Of a stretch of 35,266 bases of DNA, positions 15,544-24,763 are shown one piece after another (position 1 is the first letter of the stretch; each line of letters begins with the position of its first letter). The position numbers and the translations under genes are program-made. The notes under the pieces were generated by a model that saw only the letters and a program-made list of their open reading frames with translations, made no database searches and was not told the origin of the DNA. This stretch comes from CAZTYW01 sp964617695 (GTDB taxonomy: Bacteria; Chloroflexota; Dehalococcoidia; UBA2247; RBG-13-53-26): the NCBI GenBank assembly GCA_964617695.1, contig CAZTYW010000013.1, forward strand, positions 1 through 35,266. Reading direction: 5' to 3'.

Positions 15544-17298
15544 ATGCACAAGAAGAATGAAGGCCAACGCCGTTCCTGGGCGTCGGTCAAGACCTACTTC
15601 CCCATCCTCCGATGGCTACCGACGTACAGGAGGGGGCTGCTCCGTGATGACCTGATCGCCGGTCTCACGGTGTGGGCATTGCTGGTGCCCGAAGCCATGG
15701 CCTACGCGTCGCTGGCGGGTGTGCCTCCGGAGGCCGGCCTGTACGCTGCACCGCTGGCCATTGTTGGCTATGCCCTCTTCGGTACGTCTCATCTGCTGGT
15801 CGTTGGCCCGAGTTCCCCCATGTCGATCATGTCTGCTCTGGTTATCGCCCCTATAGCTGTCGGGGACCCCGAACGCTTCGTCCCGCTGTCGGCGATGCTG
15901 GCATTACTCACCGGGGGCATCCTGCTGCTCAGCGGCCTTTTGCGCCTGGGAGTGCTGGCCGACTTCATGTCGAAGCCTGTCCTCAACGGCTTCATCATCG
16001 GGCTGGCGATGACCATTGCCGCATCGCAGCTCGGCAAGCTGTTTGGCTACAGTGTCGCAGGTGATACCTTCTTCGAGACACTGTGGTACTTCTTCGGTGA
16101 CCTGGATGAGACGCACCTGGCGACGCTGGCAGTCGGCGTCACCGGCCTGGTACTTCTCTGGTCGCTGCACAAGTTTATTCCCAAGCTACCTGCCGCCTTG
16201 GCGGTGGTTGCCCTCAGCATTCTGGTGTCCACGCTGTTGAACCTCGAAGATCGCCAAGTCCACATTGTGGGGGAAATCCCGACCGGACTGCCACCGCTCG
16301 GTTTGCCCTTCGGTATAACCATGTCAGATCTCACGGAGCTGCTGCCGGGCGCTCTGGGCATTGCACTGGTCGCTTTTGCAGAATCGGTGGGTACCGCCCG
16401 AGCCTACGCCTCGAAGTACGGCTATGACATCGATGCCAACCAGGAACTGATGGGTCTTGGGGCTGGGAATCTGGGTGCCGGGATCAGCCAGGGTTTCGTT
16501 GTCGACGGCAGCCTGTCGCGAACTGCTGCTGCCGACCAGGCTGGGGCCAGGACCCAGACGTCGTCGCTCATCAATGCCGGCATGGTGCTGATCACGGTTG
16601 TCGCCCTCACCCCATTGTTTCGCAACCTGCCCGAGGCCATATTGGGGGCCATTGTGGTTCACGCTGTAGGGCGCCTGATCGATTTCTCGCAACTGAAGCG
16701 CTTTTACAGGATCAATCGAATGGATTTCTGGACGGCCACCGTGGCGCTGCTCGGGGTGCTGGCTGTCGGCGTGATGCCAGGTCTCGTGGGTGCGGTGTTA
16801 CTGTCCATCTTGTGGCTGCTGTGGCATGCCAGGAAACCGGCTACCGCTATTCTGGGCAAGATGCTGGGCCAGGACGTGTACCGGAGCGTCAAGAACTACC
16901 CCGGAAGCCAGACACACCCTGGGCTGGTTATCTTCCGATTTGACGGATCGTTGTTCTTTGCCAGTGCGCCGACCTTTCGGGACGAAATCCGATCTGCAGT
17001 AGCAGCAGAACCGTCTGTACGCTGGGTGCTGGTGGATGCTGAGGCGATAAGCGACATCGACACGACCGCGCTCGACATACTTGAAGAACTCAGGGCCGAG
17101 CTAGCCCGGTCCAATGTCGGCCTGCGGTTTGCCCGGATGAAGACGGATGTGCAGGCGTTTCTGCGTCGCAGTGGGCTGGAGGATGCCATTGGCGCCGACG
17201 GCTTCTATCCATCAGTGCGCGCCGGGGTCGATGCGTACCTGAGGGAGCACCGGGAGGAGCAACGAAATCAAGACACCGCAACCGAAGGGAAAGACTAG
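15544..17298 (+). CDS. SulP-family anion (sulfate) transporter with STAS domain
   Basis: The 584-residue protein has the SulP/SLC26 architecture. After a short cytoplasmic start (YFPILRWLPTYRRGLLRDDL) come the family hallmark GLTVWALLVPEAMAYASLAG and ten or more membrane helices. A cytoplasmic STAS domain covers roughly the last 125 residues (VIFRFDGSLFFASAPTFRDE, then DAEAISDIDTTALDIL). It probably imports sulfate or another small anion. The start at 15544 has no clear ribosome binding site. The sulfatase gene is on the other side of a gap and could supply or respond to sulfate, though co-function is inference. The gene converges with the SHOCT-protein gene. Confidence 0.92.
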   Translation: MHKKNEGQRRSWASVKTYFPILRWLPTYRRGLLRDDLIAGLTVWALLVPEAMAYASLAGVPPEAGLYAAPLAIVGYALFGTSHLLVVGPSSPMSIMSALVIAPIAVGDPERFVPLSAMLALLTGGILLLSGLLRLGVLADFMSKPVLNGFIIGLAMTIAASQLGKLFGYSVAGDTFFETLWYFFGDLDETHLATLAVGVTGLVLLWSLHKFIPKLPAALAVVALSILVSTLLNLEDRQVHIVGEIPTGLPPLGLPFGITMSDLTELLPGALGIALVAFAESVGTARAYASKYGYDIDANQELMGLGAGNLGAGISQGFVVDGSLSRTAAADQAGARTQTSSLINAGMVLITVVALTPLFRNLPEAILGAIVVHAVGRLIDFSQLKRFYRINRMDFWTATVALLGVLAVGVMPGLVGAVLLSILWLLWHARKPATAILGKMLGQDVYRSVKNYPGSQTHPGLVIFRFDGSLFFASAPTFRDEIRSAVAAEPSVRWVLVDAEAISDIDTTALDILEELRAELARSNVGLRFARMKTDVQAFLRRSGLEDAIGADGFYPSVRAGVDAYLREHREEQRNQDTATEGKD

Positions 17299-17316
17299 TG
17301 TCGGGCATGCGTATGT

Positions 17317-17345
17317 GCGCTCTCTGCGGCAGTCAGAGAAGGCGC
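17317..17345. terminator. Hairpin between converging genes
   Basis: GCGC-TCTCTG (17317-17326) pairs with CAGAGA-(AG)-GCGC (17334-17345) around a 7-base loop, a ten-pair stem with a two-base bulge. It lies in the 55-base space between the converging SulP and SHOCT genes, where a bidirectional terminator is expected. There is no T tract, so it is not a classic intrinsic terminator. Confidence 0.4.
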
Positions 17346-17353
17346 GCCCAAAG

Positions 17354-17686
17354 TCAGAGTCCCAACACCTGTCTCTTCTTGGCCTGGAACTCTTCTTCCG
17401 TGATGATGTTCTTGTTTCTCAGCTCGGCCAACCGCTCCAGTTCTCCAACGTAGTCGGGCTGCTTTGGCGCGCTTTCCTCCTCAGAGGGCTTTATGCCCAG
17501 CTTGTTCAAGGCGGCCAGCAGTTCTTCTTCCGAGAGTTGGTCAGCGGGTTTGCCGGTCTGCTGCTCGACCTGTGACTTCTGCTGTGCGCTCAACATGAAG
17601 GCTGTTCTTCGCGCCATGCGGCGGCGCGTCCTGCGGCGTGCTCCACCACGGCCCATGGGGCCTATCCCGCCGGGTCTGAAGACCAT
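17354..17686 (-). CDS. SHOCT-domain small protein
   Basis: The 110-residue protein has an Arg/Gly-rich N-terminus (MGRGGARRRTRRR), a middle acidic helix-rich segment (DQLSEEELLAALNKLGI), and a C-terminal SHOCT motif (LERLAELRNKNIITEEEF then KKRQVLGL). SHOCT is a short helical module found at the ends of many bacterial proteins; its partner role is not well defined. The ATG at 17686 has AGGAGGT six bases upstream. No membrane segment is visible. The basic N-terminus might contact nucleic acid or lipid head groups, which is speculative. It is a single-gene unit ending toward SulP. Confidence 0.8.
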   Translation of the reverse strand: MVFRPGGIGPMGRGGARRRTRRRMARRTAFMLSAQQKSQVEQQTGKPADQLSEEELLAALNKLGIKPSEEESAPKQPDYVGELERLAELRNKNIITEEEFQAKKRQVLGL

Positions 17687-17805
17687 TGGGTACCTCCTCT
17701 ATCCGATCCGGATGTCCGACGTATCGAACCACATCCAGAGCCTAGTCACCGTGCCCGATTGTTTGAAAGAGCCTCCCCACGGTGAATTGCGCCCAGTTTT
17801 CATGA

Positions 17806-17905
17806 NNNNNNNNNNNNNNNNNNNNNNNNNNNNNNNNNNNNNNNNNNNNNNNNNNNNNNNNNNNNNNNNNNNNNNNNNNNNNNNNNNNNNNNNNNNNNNN
17901 NNNNN
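17806..17905. other. Scaffold gap of 100 N
   Basis: This placeholder gap lies between the SHOCT gene and the rhamnose operon. The flanks (17687-17805 and 17906-18020) show no convincing gene. Confidence 0.99.
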
Positions 17906-18020
17906 GACTGGCCACACCAGACCCAGCACGAGAAAAGGCCGGACAGTCGGCTGGCGCCTGGCACTACATCTCTTTGGCACGATTGAGACTCAGAACCGCG
18001 GTCCGGCCGGTCCAGCTATC

Positions 18021-18049
18021 TTTACCTCGCGTTTTAAATGTGATATATT
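18021..18049 (+). promoter_or_regulatory. Candidate promoter of the rml operon
   Basis: A -35-like TTTACC (18021-18026) and a -10 TATATT (18044-18049) are 17 bases apart in an AT-rich patch that contrasts with its surroundings. rmlA starts about 140 bases downstream. Confidence 0.5.
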
Positions 18050-18190
18050 CGTGGCGCTCATGGCCGGTGACTGTGGCAATGTGCCTGGGATCGTGACGAC
18101 GAGCGAAATGGTTCAGCGTGCCTCGACCGCTGCTGTTGGTGCTCAGCCCAGCAGACCGAGTTCCAGCATATTCCGTGGAGCAGTCTAGGG

Positions 18191-19258
18191 ATGAAGGCGC
18201 TGATCTTGGCTGGTGGCAAGGGGACCAGGCTCAGGCCCATCACCAACACGATAGCCAAGCCTCTTATCCCGGTCGCCAACAAACCTATCCTTTTCTATGT
18301 CCTAGACCAGATTACACAGGCGAGTATTTCAGACATTGGGATTATCGTATCTCCTGAAACGGGTTCAGATGTCAGAGAAGCAGTCCAGGATGGCTCCCGG
18401 TGGCGCGCCCGAATCACCTATATCAGCCAAACGGAGCCCCTGGGGTTGGCCCATGCCGTGGCAACTGCCCAGGATTTCCTGGGCGATTCTCCGTTCCTCA
18501 TGTTCCTGGGCGACAACCTCATTCAGGGTGGGGTGAGCGAGTTTGTGCAACAATTCGAAACCCACGCCTGCGATTCCTTAATCCTTCTCAAAGAGGTGGC
18601 AGACCCGCGGCTTTTTGGAGTTGCCGAGCTCGACCAGAAGGGGAGGGTCACACGCCTGATAGAAAAGCCGAAAGAGCCCAAGACCAACCTGGCTCTTGTA
18701 GGGATCTATCTCTTCAGGCCAAACATCCACCAGGCGATAAGCCAAATCAAGCCATCCTGGCGCGGGGAACTGGAGATCACCGATGCAATTCAAGGACTCC
18801 TTGACACGGGCAAGGAGGTCAGCAGTCGAACCCTCACCGGATGGTGGCTCGACACCGGGAAGAAGGACGATTTGCTGGAGGCAAATCGCGTCGTTCTGGA
18901 CGACCTGCTGCAGAGGGACATAGCGGGTGACGTCGACTCCGCCAGCCAGGTGGTGGGCAGGGTCGAAATCAGAGCGGGAACCAGGGTTGAGAATAGCATC
19001 GTTCGGGGGCCCGTTTCTATCGCCGACGAATGTCACATCAGGAACTCGTTCATAGGTCCCTTTAGCAGCATAGGATCGGGCGTTGTGATAGAGGACTCCT
19101 CCGTGGAACATTCGGTAGTTCTGGAGCGCAGCAGTATCCGACGAATCGAGCGCCTGCAGGATAGCCTTATTGGCAGGGGAGTCTCGTTGAAAAAAGCTGA
19201 TGGCGGATTCAACGCAGTGAAGCTTTTTGTTGGATGCGACTCCAGCCTGGAGCTGTAG
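18191..19258 (+). CDS. rmlA: Glucose-1-phosphate thymidylyltransferase, long form
   Basis: The enzyme makes dTDP-glucose from glucose-1-phosphate and dTTP, the first step to dTDP-L-rhamnose. The 355-residue protein begins with the nucleotidyltransferase signature MKALILAGGKGTRLRPIT and has FLGDNLIQGG and LIEKPKEPKTNLALVGIYLF. The last ~110 residues are a hexapeptide-like left-handed beta-helix (VEIRAGTRVENSIVRGP). This marks the long RmlA/StrD-type subfamily rather than the 290-residue enterobacterial RfbA. It is followed after nine bases by rmlC, in an operon with rmlD and rmlB. Confidence 0.92.
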   Translation: MKALILAGGKGTRLRPITNTIAKPLIPVANKPILFYVLDQITQASISDIGIIVSPETGSDVREAVQDGSRWRARITYISQTEPLGLAHAVATAQDFLGDSPFLMFLGDNLIQGGVSEFVQQFETHACDSLILLKEVADPRLFGVAELDQKGRVTRLIEKPKEPKTNLALVGIYLFRPNIHQAISQIKPSWRGELEITDAIQGLLDTGKEVSSRTLTGWWLDTGKKDDLLEANRVVLDDLLQRDIAGDVDSASQVVGRVEIRAGTRVENSIVRGPVSIADECHIRNSFIGPFSSIGSGVVIEDSSVEHSVVLERSSIRRIERLQDSLIGRGVSLKKADGGFNAVKLFVGCDSSLEL

Positions 19259-19267
19259 GAGGTAACG

Positions 19268-19729
19268 ATGGAGTATATATCTGGTGTCAGGGTGCGAAAG
19301 CTTCGGCTGATACCTGACGACCGGGGTTGGCTCATGGAAATCTTCCGCTCCGATTGGGAGGAATATGAGAAGTTCGGGCAGGCATACGTGACCACCTGCT
19401 ATCCGGGTGTTATCAAGGCGTGGCACTATCACAAGCTGCAGACTGACAATTTCACCTGTGTTAGCGGCACGGCCAAGCTTGCCCTGTATGACCCGCGTGA
19501 GGATTCCCCAACAAAGGGCATGGTCAACGAGTTTTACATTGGTCCCTTGAATCCCATCCTGGTGAAGATCCCGCGCCTTGTGTACCACGGGTTTACGGCT
19601 GCCGGCAGCGAAATGGCTATGATTGTCAACGTGCCTACCGAGGCCTACAACTACCAGAACCCGGATGAGTACCGCGCTCCCTACGACGACCCCAGCATCC
19701 CCTACAAGTGGGAGGTGAGGATGGGATGA
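19268..19729 (+). CDS. rmlC: dTDP-4-dehydrorhamnose 3,5-epimerase-like (RmlC) cupin
   Basis: The 153-residue protein is a compact RmlC-type cupin, shorter than the usual 180 or so residues. It has the metal-free cupin core VIKAWHYHKLQTDNFTCVSG and later ILVKIPRLVYHGF. The expected role is double epimerisation of dTDP-4-keto-6-deoxyglucose. AGGAGG precedes the ATG. The stop overlaps the rmlD start as ATGA. The shorter length leaves some chance of a related sugar epimerase, but the operon context supports rhamnose. Confidence 0.88.
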   Translation: MEYISGVRVRKLRLIPDDRGWLMEIFRSDWEEYEKFGQAYVTTCYPGVIKAWHYHKLQTDNFTCVSGTAKLALYDPREDSPTKGMVNEFYIGPLNPILVKIPRLVYHGFTAAGSEMAMIVNVPTEAYNYQNPDEYRAPYDDPSIPYKWEVRMG

Positions 19730-20583
19730 AGGTCCTGGTCACCGGCGCTGAGGGCATGCTGGCCAAGGATCTCATTCCGTGCCTGACGCAGCGCGGTCAT
19801 CAGGTCTTGGCTCCACGCGAGGACATGCTTGACATCACCGACCTGGGAGTGGTCAGAGACACCGCCAGGACACTTCAGCCTGACCTCATCGTCAACTGTG
19901 CTGCATATACCGATGTTGACGCGGCAGAAGAGACAGAGTATGAGGCAAGCCTGGTGAATGGCCTCGCCGTGCAAAACCTTTGCCTGATCTGCCAGGATAG
20001 GGACATCCCCCTGGTACATTTCAGCACGGACTACGTTTTCGATGGCATGAAGAACGGCCCGTACGCAATCCATGATGCAACCAATCCCATCAATGCATAT
20101 GGACGCTCGAAGCTTCTGGGAGAGCAATACGTGCAGTGGCTCCTGGACAGGTTCTACCTGATTCGCACGAGCTGGCTGTTTGGCCTCCACGGAGGCAATT
20201 TTGTTGAGACGATGCTGGACATCGGCGGCAAGCAGAAACAGGTATCAGTGGTCGACGACCAGAAGGGATGCCCTACCTGGACTCAGCATCTGGCGCAGGC
20301 GGCTGCTGCTATTGTTGAAACGGCCCGCTATGGAGTCTACCACGTGGCCAATTCTGAGCCCACTACCTGGTTTGAGTTCGCAAAGGAGATCTTCAGGCTT
20401 TCCGACGTCACAATCGAGGTGCTTCCGGTGACAACGGACCAGTTTCCCAGGCCGGCCAGGAGACCGCGAAACAGTGTTCTTGATCCTTTTCCCCTGGCTC
20501 AGGTTCTGGGAAGGGACATGCCTTCCTGGCGCCAGGCGCTTGAAGAGTACCTCTCTTTGAGAAAGGAGAAGGTCGAGCGGTGA
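19726..20583 (+). CDS. rmlD: dTDP-4-dehydrorhamnose reductase
   Basis: The 285-residue short-chain dehydrogenase-type enzyme performs the last step, NAD(P)H reduction to dTDP-L-rhamnose. The N-terminal nucleotide-binding loop is VTGAEGMLAKDL, the family block HFSTDYVFDG follows, and the catalytic YGRSK (YxxxK) comes next. RTSWLFG and the C-terminal RPRNSVLD also match RmlD. The ATG at 19726 overlaps the rmlC stop by four bases and has GAGG upstream; an earlier in-frame ATG at 19708 is inside rmlC and less likely. Confidence 0.93.
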   Translation: MKVLVTGAEGMLAKDLIPCLTQRGHQVLAPREDMLDITDLGVVRDTARTLQPDLIVNCAAYTDVDAAEETEYEASLVNGLAVQNLCLICQDRDIPLVHFSTDYVFDGMKNGPYAIHDATNPINAYGRSKLLGEQYVQWLLDRFYLIRTSWLFGLHGGNFVETMLDIGGKQKQVSVVDDQKGCPTWTQHLAQAAAAIVETARYGVYHVANSEPTTWFEFAKEIFRLSDVTIEVLPVTTDQFPRPARRPRNSVLDPFPLAQVLGRDMPSWRQALEEYLSLRKEKVER

Positions 20584-21542
20584 GGCTACTTGTTACCGGT
20601 GGGGCCGGGTTCATCGGTTCAAACTTCATACAGCATGTTCTCGAGACTCATCCAGACTACGAGGTGGTGAACCTGGATGCTCTTACATACGCTGGCGACC
20701 TCCAGAACCTCAGCGAAGTGATGGACAACCCGAGGTACACGTTTGTGCACGGGAGAATCGAGGATGGGAAGCTGGTGGATCAGGTCATGAAAGGGATTGA
20801 GGTAGTGGTCAATTTTGCTGCCGAGTCCCATGTGGACCGGAGCATCGTTGATCCCCAGGTGTTTGTCCAGACTAACGTCCTTGGCACGCAGGTCTTGATG
20901 GACGCGGCACTGCGGCACAAGGTGGAGCTGTTCTGTCAGGTATCGACCGACGAGGTCTATGGTGCGGTGGAACTGGATTCAACGGTGAAGTTCACGGAGG
21001 ATTCTCCACTGTGCCCCAATTCCCCCTATGCTGCCAGCAAGGCGTCCGCTGACCTTCTCGTTCGGGCCTATCACCGCACGTACGGGATGCCTGTGGTCAT
21101 CCCGAGATGCTCGAACAACTACGGCCCCAGGCAGCACCCAGAGAAGTTCATCCCGACTGTCATCCTGAGGGCATTGCGCAGCAAACCGGTGCCCATCTAT
21201 GGCGACGGGCTATATGTGAGGGACTGGGTCCACGTCCTCGATCACTGCCGGGCTATAGACCTTGTTATTCACAAGGGGATGGTCGGCGAGGTCTACAACA
21301 TCGGAGGTGATAATGAGTGGGCCAATATCGAACTGGCCCGAAGAATTCTCAACATCCTGGCCAAACCTGAGACGCTGTTGCAGTCCGTCCCCGACCGCCC
21401 TGGCCACGACAGGCGGTACACCATGGGCAGTGGCAAAATCAAGCGAGAGTTGGCATGGAAACCGTCAATCCCCTTCGACGATGGACTGACTGCGACTATC
21501 CACCACTATGAGCGATTCGCCGCCGCGAACCGGGCGTCATAG
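20580..21542 (+). CDS. rmlB: dTDP-glucose 4,6-dehydratase
   Basis: The 320-residue enzyme makes dTDP-4-keto-6-deoxyglucose. It begins RLLVTGGAGFIGSNFI, has NFAAESHVDRS, the active-site STDEVYG, and the catalytic YAASK. RCSNNYGPRQHPEKFIP and YVRDWVHVLDHC are classic RmlB signatures. The start is GTG at 20580, overlapping the rmlD stop as GTGA, with AGGAG upstream. It completes the four-enzyme rhamnose pathway in the order A-C-D-B and converges on the glycan operon. Confidence 0.95.
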   Translation: MRLLVTGGAGFIGSNFIQHVLETHPDYEVVNLDALTYAGDLQNLSEVMDNPRYTFVHGRIEDGKLVDQVMKGIEVVVNFAAESHVDRSIVDPQVFVQTNVLGTQVLMDAALRHKVELFCQVSTDEVYGAVELDSTVKFTEDSPLCPNSPYAASKASADLLVRAYHRTYGMPVVIPRCSNNYGPRQHPEKFIPTVILRALRSKPVPIYGDGLYVRDWVHVLDHCRAIDLVIHKGMVGEVYNIGGDNEWANIELARRILNILAKPETLLQSVPDRPGHDRRYTMGSGKIKRELAWKPSIPFDDGLTATIHHYERFAAANRAS

Positions 21543-21618
21543 TGCCGTACAGAGGTCTGCGGAGAACTCAGCCGTTTGGGGTCCGTTTCCGTCGGTGGAC
21601 GAGGTTGCCGCTCGGTGG

Positions 21619-22842
21619 TCAGTCGCCCTGGTAGACTAAAGCCAGCTTTTCCGCCACCCGTTTCCAGTCGAGTTCCTCTTCAGCATACTTCCTTGAGTTT
21701 GCTCCCATCATGCGTCTCTCCTCAGCATTGTCCAGCAGGCGCTTGATCCTCTCGGCCAGTTGCCTTTCATGCCCGGGCTCGACGATGAAACCGTTCCAGC
21801 CGTCCCTTATATGATGCGGGATAGCCCCCACCCTTGTCCCGATAACCGGTTTCCCGGATGCCATCGCCTCCAGTGTGACCAGGGGATCGCCTTCTGCCAA
21901 AGATGGCAGCACGAAAACGTCAGCAGCAGCATACAGCGTGCGCACCTCATCCATTGGCAGGGGACCGGTGAGTCTCACGTAGTCCTGGAGATGGCGCTCT
22001 CCTATGAAGTTCGTTGCTTCCTCCATTGAGATGGGCTTCTCAGTGGCGTCGAAGCCAGGCGACCCAACCAGTACGAAACAGGCGTTGCGACAGCCAAACT
22101 CGTTTATCACGGTATCTGCTGCTCGTAGCAGATACTCAACCCCCTTGATTCTGGCTAGTCGGCCGACAAACAACACCGTCAGTCTGCCAACCAGCCCGTA
22201 CTTCCGCTGAGCACCTTCTGCTGCTTCGGCATCCGGGGCAAAAAAGTCCGTGTCCACCCCGTTGGGCAGCACAACGATGGCTTCAGCTTTGACCTTTCCT
22301 ATGGATACAAACCTTTCCCTGGCGGCATCATTCAGTGCTATGACTCTCCGCACGCGCCTCATCAGGTAAGGGTCAAGAAGTAGATGAATTCTCTCTACCA
22401 GGCTCAACCTTTCTGTAGCCAATTGCCACTCGCCCAGATGACACGTATAGAGCATTCTCTTTCGAAGACCTCGATTCAACAGACTCACCATTAACCCGAT
22501 CGAGGTCAGGTGAAAGTGGACTATGTCTACGTTCGATTTGTTCTTTCTCAGGTACCGGGCCACCGCCAGGGCAAACAGGGCAGCGTTAAGCTCTGCCACG
22601 GCAAAGCGGATCAGGCGGGGAGCTTTGCCAAGCCGGGCTTGCATGGCCTTGAGCCTGACAATTTCCACACCTTCAATCGGCTCGACGTCAGGGTCATTCT
22701 TCGAGTACTTCCTGTCCAGGATGATAACTTCGTGGCCCATGTTTGCCAGTTGCCTGGATGTGTTGAAGATGACTTGCAGCGGTGCATTGCCCTCTTTGGG
22801 TGGCATCTTGACGCTGCCGACGGAGACCTGCACTATCTTCAT
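21619..22842 (-). CDS. Glycosyltransferase family 4 (GT-B)
   Basis: The 407-residue GT-B enzyme has a Gly-rich N-terminal substrate domain and the C-terminal GT4 nucleotide-sugar domain. Evidence is VLFVGRLARIKGVEYLL, then VFVLPSLAEGDPLVTLEAMA, which holds the conserved EGDPLVTLE (EX7E-type) motif, and GKPVIGTRVGAIP. No signal peptide or membrane helix is clear, so it acts at the cytoplasmic face. It is the last gene of the minus-strand glycan operon, 43 bases after the polytopic protein. The sugar donor is unknown; dTDP-rhamnose from the neighbouring operon is a candidate for this or the GT2. Confidence 0.92.
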   Translation of the reverse strand: MKIVQVSVGSVKMPPKEGNAPLQVIFNTSRQLANMGHEVIILDRKYSKNDPDVEPIEGVEIVRLKAMQARLGKAPRLIRFAVAELNAALFALAVARYLRKNKSNVDIVHFHLTSIGLMVSLLNRGLRKRMLYTCHLGEWQLATERLSLVERIHLLLDPYLMRRVRRVIALNDAARERFVSIGKVKAEAIVVLPNGVDTDFFAPDAEAAEGAQRKYGLVGRLTVLFVGRLARIKGVEYLLRAADTVINEFGCRNACFVLVGSPGFDATEKPISMEEATNFIGERHLQDYVRLTGPLPMDEVRTLYAAADVFVLPSLAEGDPLVTLEAMASGKPVIGTRVGAIPHHIRDGWNGFIVEPGHERQLAERIKRLLDNAEERRMMGANSRKYAEEELDWKRVAEKLALVYQGD

Positions 22843-22885
22843 TGCCTCGGCCTTCTACCGCATTCGTCCATCGTTCGTTCCAGGG

Positions 22886-24763
22886 CTAGTTCCCCCGTTG
22901 CTTGAACAGATCGTAACCTTTGCTAGAGTAGACTTTCACATAGTCCGGAGACCCGCGGACCAACTCGAGTTTCTCGATGTCAGCGTCGCCAGCAAGAAAG
23001 ACACGGGCTTCGATATCGCGTTCACCGTCGAGCAGATACCGCGGCGTCTCCTCACCGCTGGCTGCATTATCCTCGCCAGCGCCTGCGGTTTTCAAATCGA
23101 GCGACTGCCAGTATTGGCGCTCGATATACTTGAAGTCCCATATGCGTTCTGTCAGGCTATGAACCTTGGAGTCTGGCGAAACATTGTCGTAGAAAAACTC
23201 TACTCCTGATATCTCAGCAGGGGCGATGTAGTCATTCTTTTCGTTGCCGTACGCAGCAGCTACGAACAGTGGCGGAGCTGCCACCAGAAAAAGGAGAAGC
23301 GCCGCAGACAGCGCTGTACCGCTGGCATAGTTGCGCGCCGCCAGAAGTGCCAGGAACGGCAGTGAGAACTGAAAAGCCCTGTAAATGATCTCGCCGCTGT
23401 AACTTCCAGCGAGCAGTATCATGCTGCAGGTTGCCACAAGCAGGCCCAAGAGGGTGACGTACAGGAAATCGAGTCTCCTCCTGTAAACGGCGTAGAATAC
23501 GGGACATATCGCCAGAGCGCAAAACCCGAGCGTATATGCTGCTCTCAGCCGCATAACTGCCGCGTGTTCCGCACCACCCCCGAAGGCCAGTTGGACCGTA
23601 GACTCCCACATCCCGCTGACGTCGAAGACGTTATGCAGGTAGGCCAGCCCAAGGGCCAGCGCAACCGTGGCGGTCACAAGCAGAGGAACCAGGATGTTGT
23701 ACCTCCTGGCCTTCTTGAGTCGGACTAACAACCACGCCAAAGCCAGACACCCCAGTCCTGCCCCGCAAACCAGCAGGATCCTGTTCATGTCAACAGCCGC
23801 CTGCCCTTCGGAGAGAAACCCCTGCGGCCGGTAGAGCCACAAGGCCATAATGCCTGCCAGCAGGAAGGGCGCAACAAAGCCAAGTCCGGGCAGTCTTCTC
23901 TCCGCCGCTGAAGAGAGTAGCGGTGCCGGCCTGCTACGTGAGCGGATCCTCCTCCCTTCGAACAGGAGAATAAGGACGACGAGACACGCAAGCGCGGCGA
24001 TTGCCGACAGCAGATGGGTAGTCGCAATTGCCGCGAAGGTGATGACGAACACCACCAATGTGCTCTTGGGTACGGCAGACCCTCTCTTTCTGAGGAGGAA
24101 TAGCCACAACAGGGCAGTGGACATGATGAATATGAACAGGAAGTACCCGCAGGCTTGTGAGCTGTAGTAGGCGCGATTGATCCAGCTAGCCACGTAGTAT
24201 ATCCAGAGCGCAAGCCATATTAGTCTCTGATCGCCCACCAGGTTCCTCAGCACCAGGTACAGCAAGGGGAGGCACATCAGCTCGAAGACGATGGGGAACC
24301 ACATCAGAAGGCTTACGGGGGCCAGATCCGTGATATCCAGCATCGCCGCGCCGATAAACAGCAGGCCCGGAAAGTACTGGTAACGGAAGGTGGCTATGGG
24401 AACGGAGGGGTCAGCCTGCCCGCTGCGCATGACGTAGTCGGTGTGACCGTGCACATGGTAGGCCGCGGGAAATCTGGGTGTCTTCTCCACTACAGCAGGT
24501 AGAAAATAGAGCAGGACCACAAGCGCAACCAGATGCAGGCCCAGGAGAATCCTATCCTGCATGTTGTACCTTAGTGTGATCAAGAAGGAAAGCGTCAGTA
24601 AGAAGAGCGCCACGAAGAATGCAGGGGACAAGCTTTGAACTAAGCCGTAGGTTGTGGCTTTCGGTTCAGCAAACGTGATCGAGACTGAGGCTAGAAGGAC
24701 AGACAGGGAGAGGAGGAGGACCGAAATCCGCCGATACTTTGTGCTGGTACTGCCCCAATTCAT
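22886..24763 (-). CDS. Polytopic GT-C/polymerase-like membrane protein
   Basis: The 625-residue protein has about a dozen membrane helices and a soluble C-terminal region of about 110 residues, likely outside the membrane. After the second or third helix there is an external loop with HVHGHTDYVMRSGQ, followed by FRYQYFPGLLFIGAAML. This resembles GT-C type glycosyltransferases or polysaccharide polymerases that use polyprenyl-linked sugars. No exact family is recognised. The ATG start overlaps the TGA of the Alg13-like gene by four bases. The setting, between cytoplasmic glycosyltransferases, supports a role in surface glycan assembly. Confidence 0.75.
   Translation of the reverse strand: MNWGSTSTKYRRISVLLLSLSVLLASVSITFAEPKATTYGLVQSLSPAFFVALFLLTLSFLITLRYNMQDRILLGLHLVALVVLLYFLPAVVEKTPRFPAAYHVHGHTDYVMRSGQADPSVPIATFRYQYFPGLLFIGAAMLDITDLAPVSLLMWFPIVFELMCLPLLYLVLRNLVGDQRLIWLALWIYYVASWINRAYYSSQACGYFLFIFIMSTALLWLFLLRKRGSAVPKSTLVVFVITFAAIATTHLLSAIAALACLVVLILLFEGRRIRSRSRPAPLLSSAAERRLPGLGFVAPFLLAGIMALWLYRPQGFLSEGQAAVDMNRILLVCGAGLGCLALAWLLVRLKKARRYNILVPLLVTATVALALGLAYLHNVFDVSGMWESTVQLAFGGGAEHAAVMRLRAAYTLGFCALAICPVFYAVYRRRLDFLYVTLLGLLVATCSMILLAGSYSGEIIYRAFQFSLPFLALLAARNYASGTALSAALLLFLVAAPPLFVAAAYGNEKNDYIAPAEISGVEFFYDNVSPDSKVHSLTERIWDFKYIERQYWQSLDLKTAGAGEDNAASGEETPRYLLDGERDIEARVFLAGDADIEKLELVRGSPDYVKVYSSKGYDLFKQRGN

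Noticed and set aside
17687..18020. Protein-like frames on either side of the 17806-17905 gap
   Set aside because: The flanking residues are short, lack ribosome sites and show no family features.
18578..19588. A 336-codon open frame on the minus strand opposite rmlA and rmlC
   Set aside because: It crosses two well-supported genes and has no recognisable domain.
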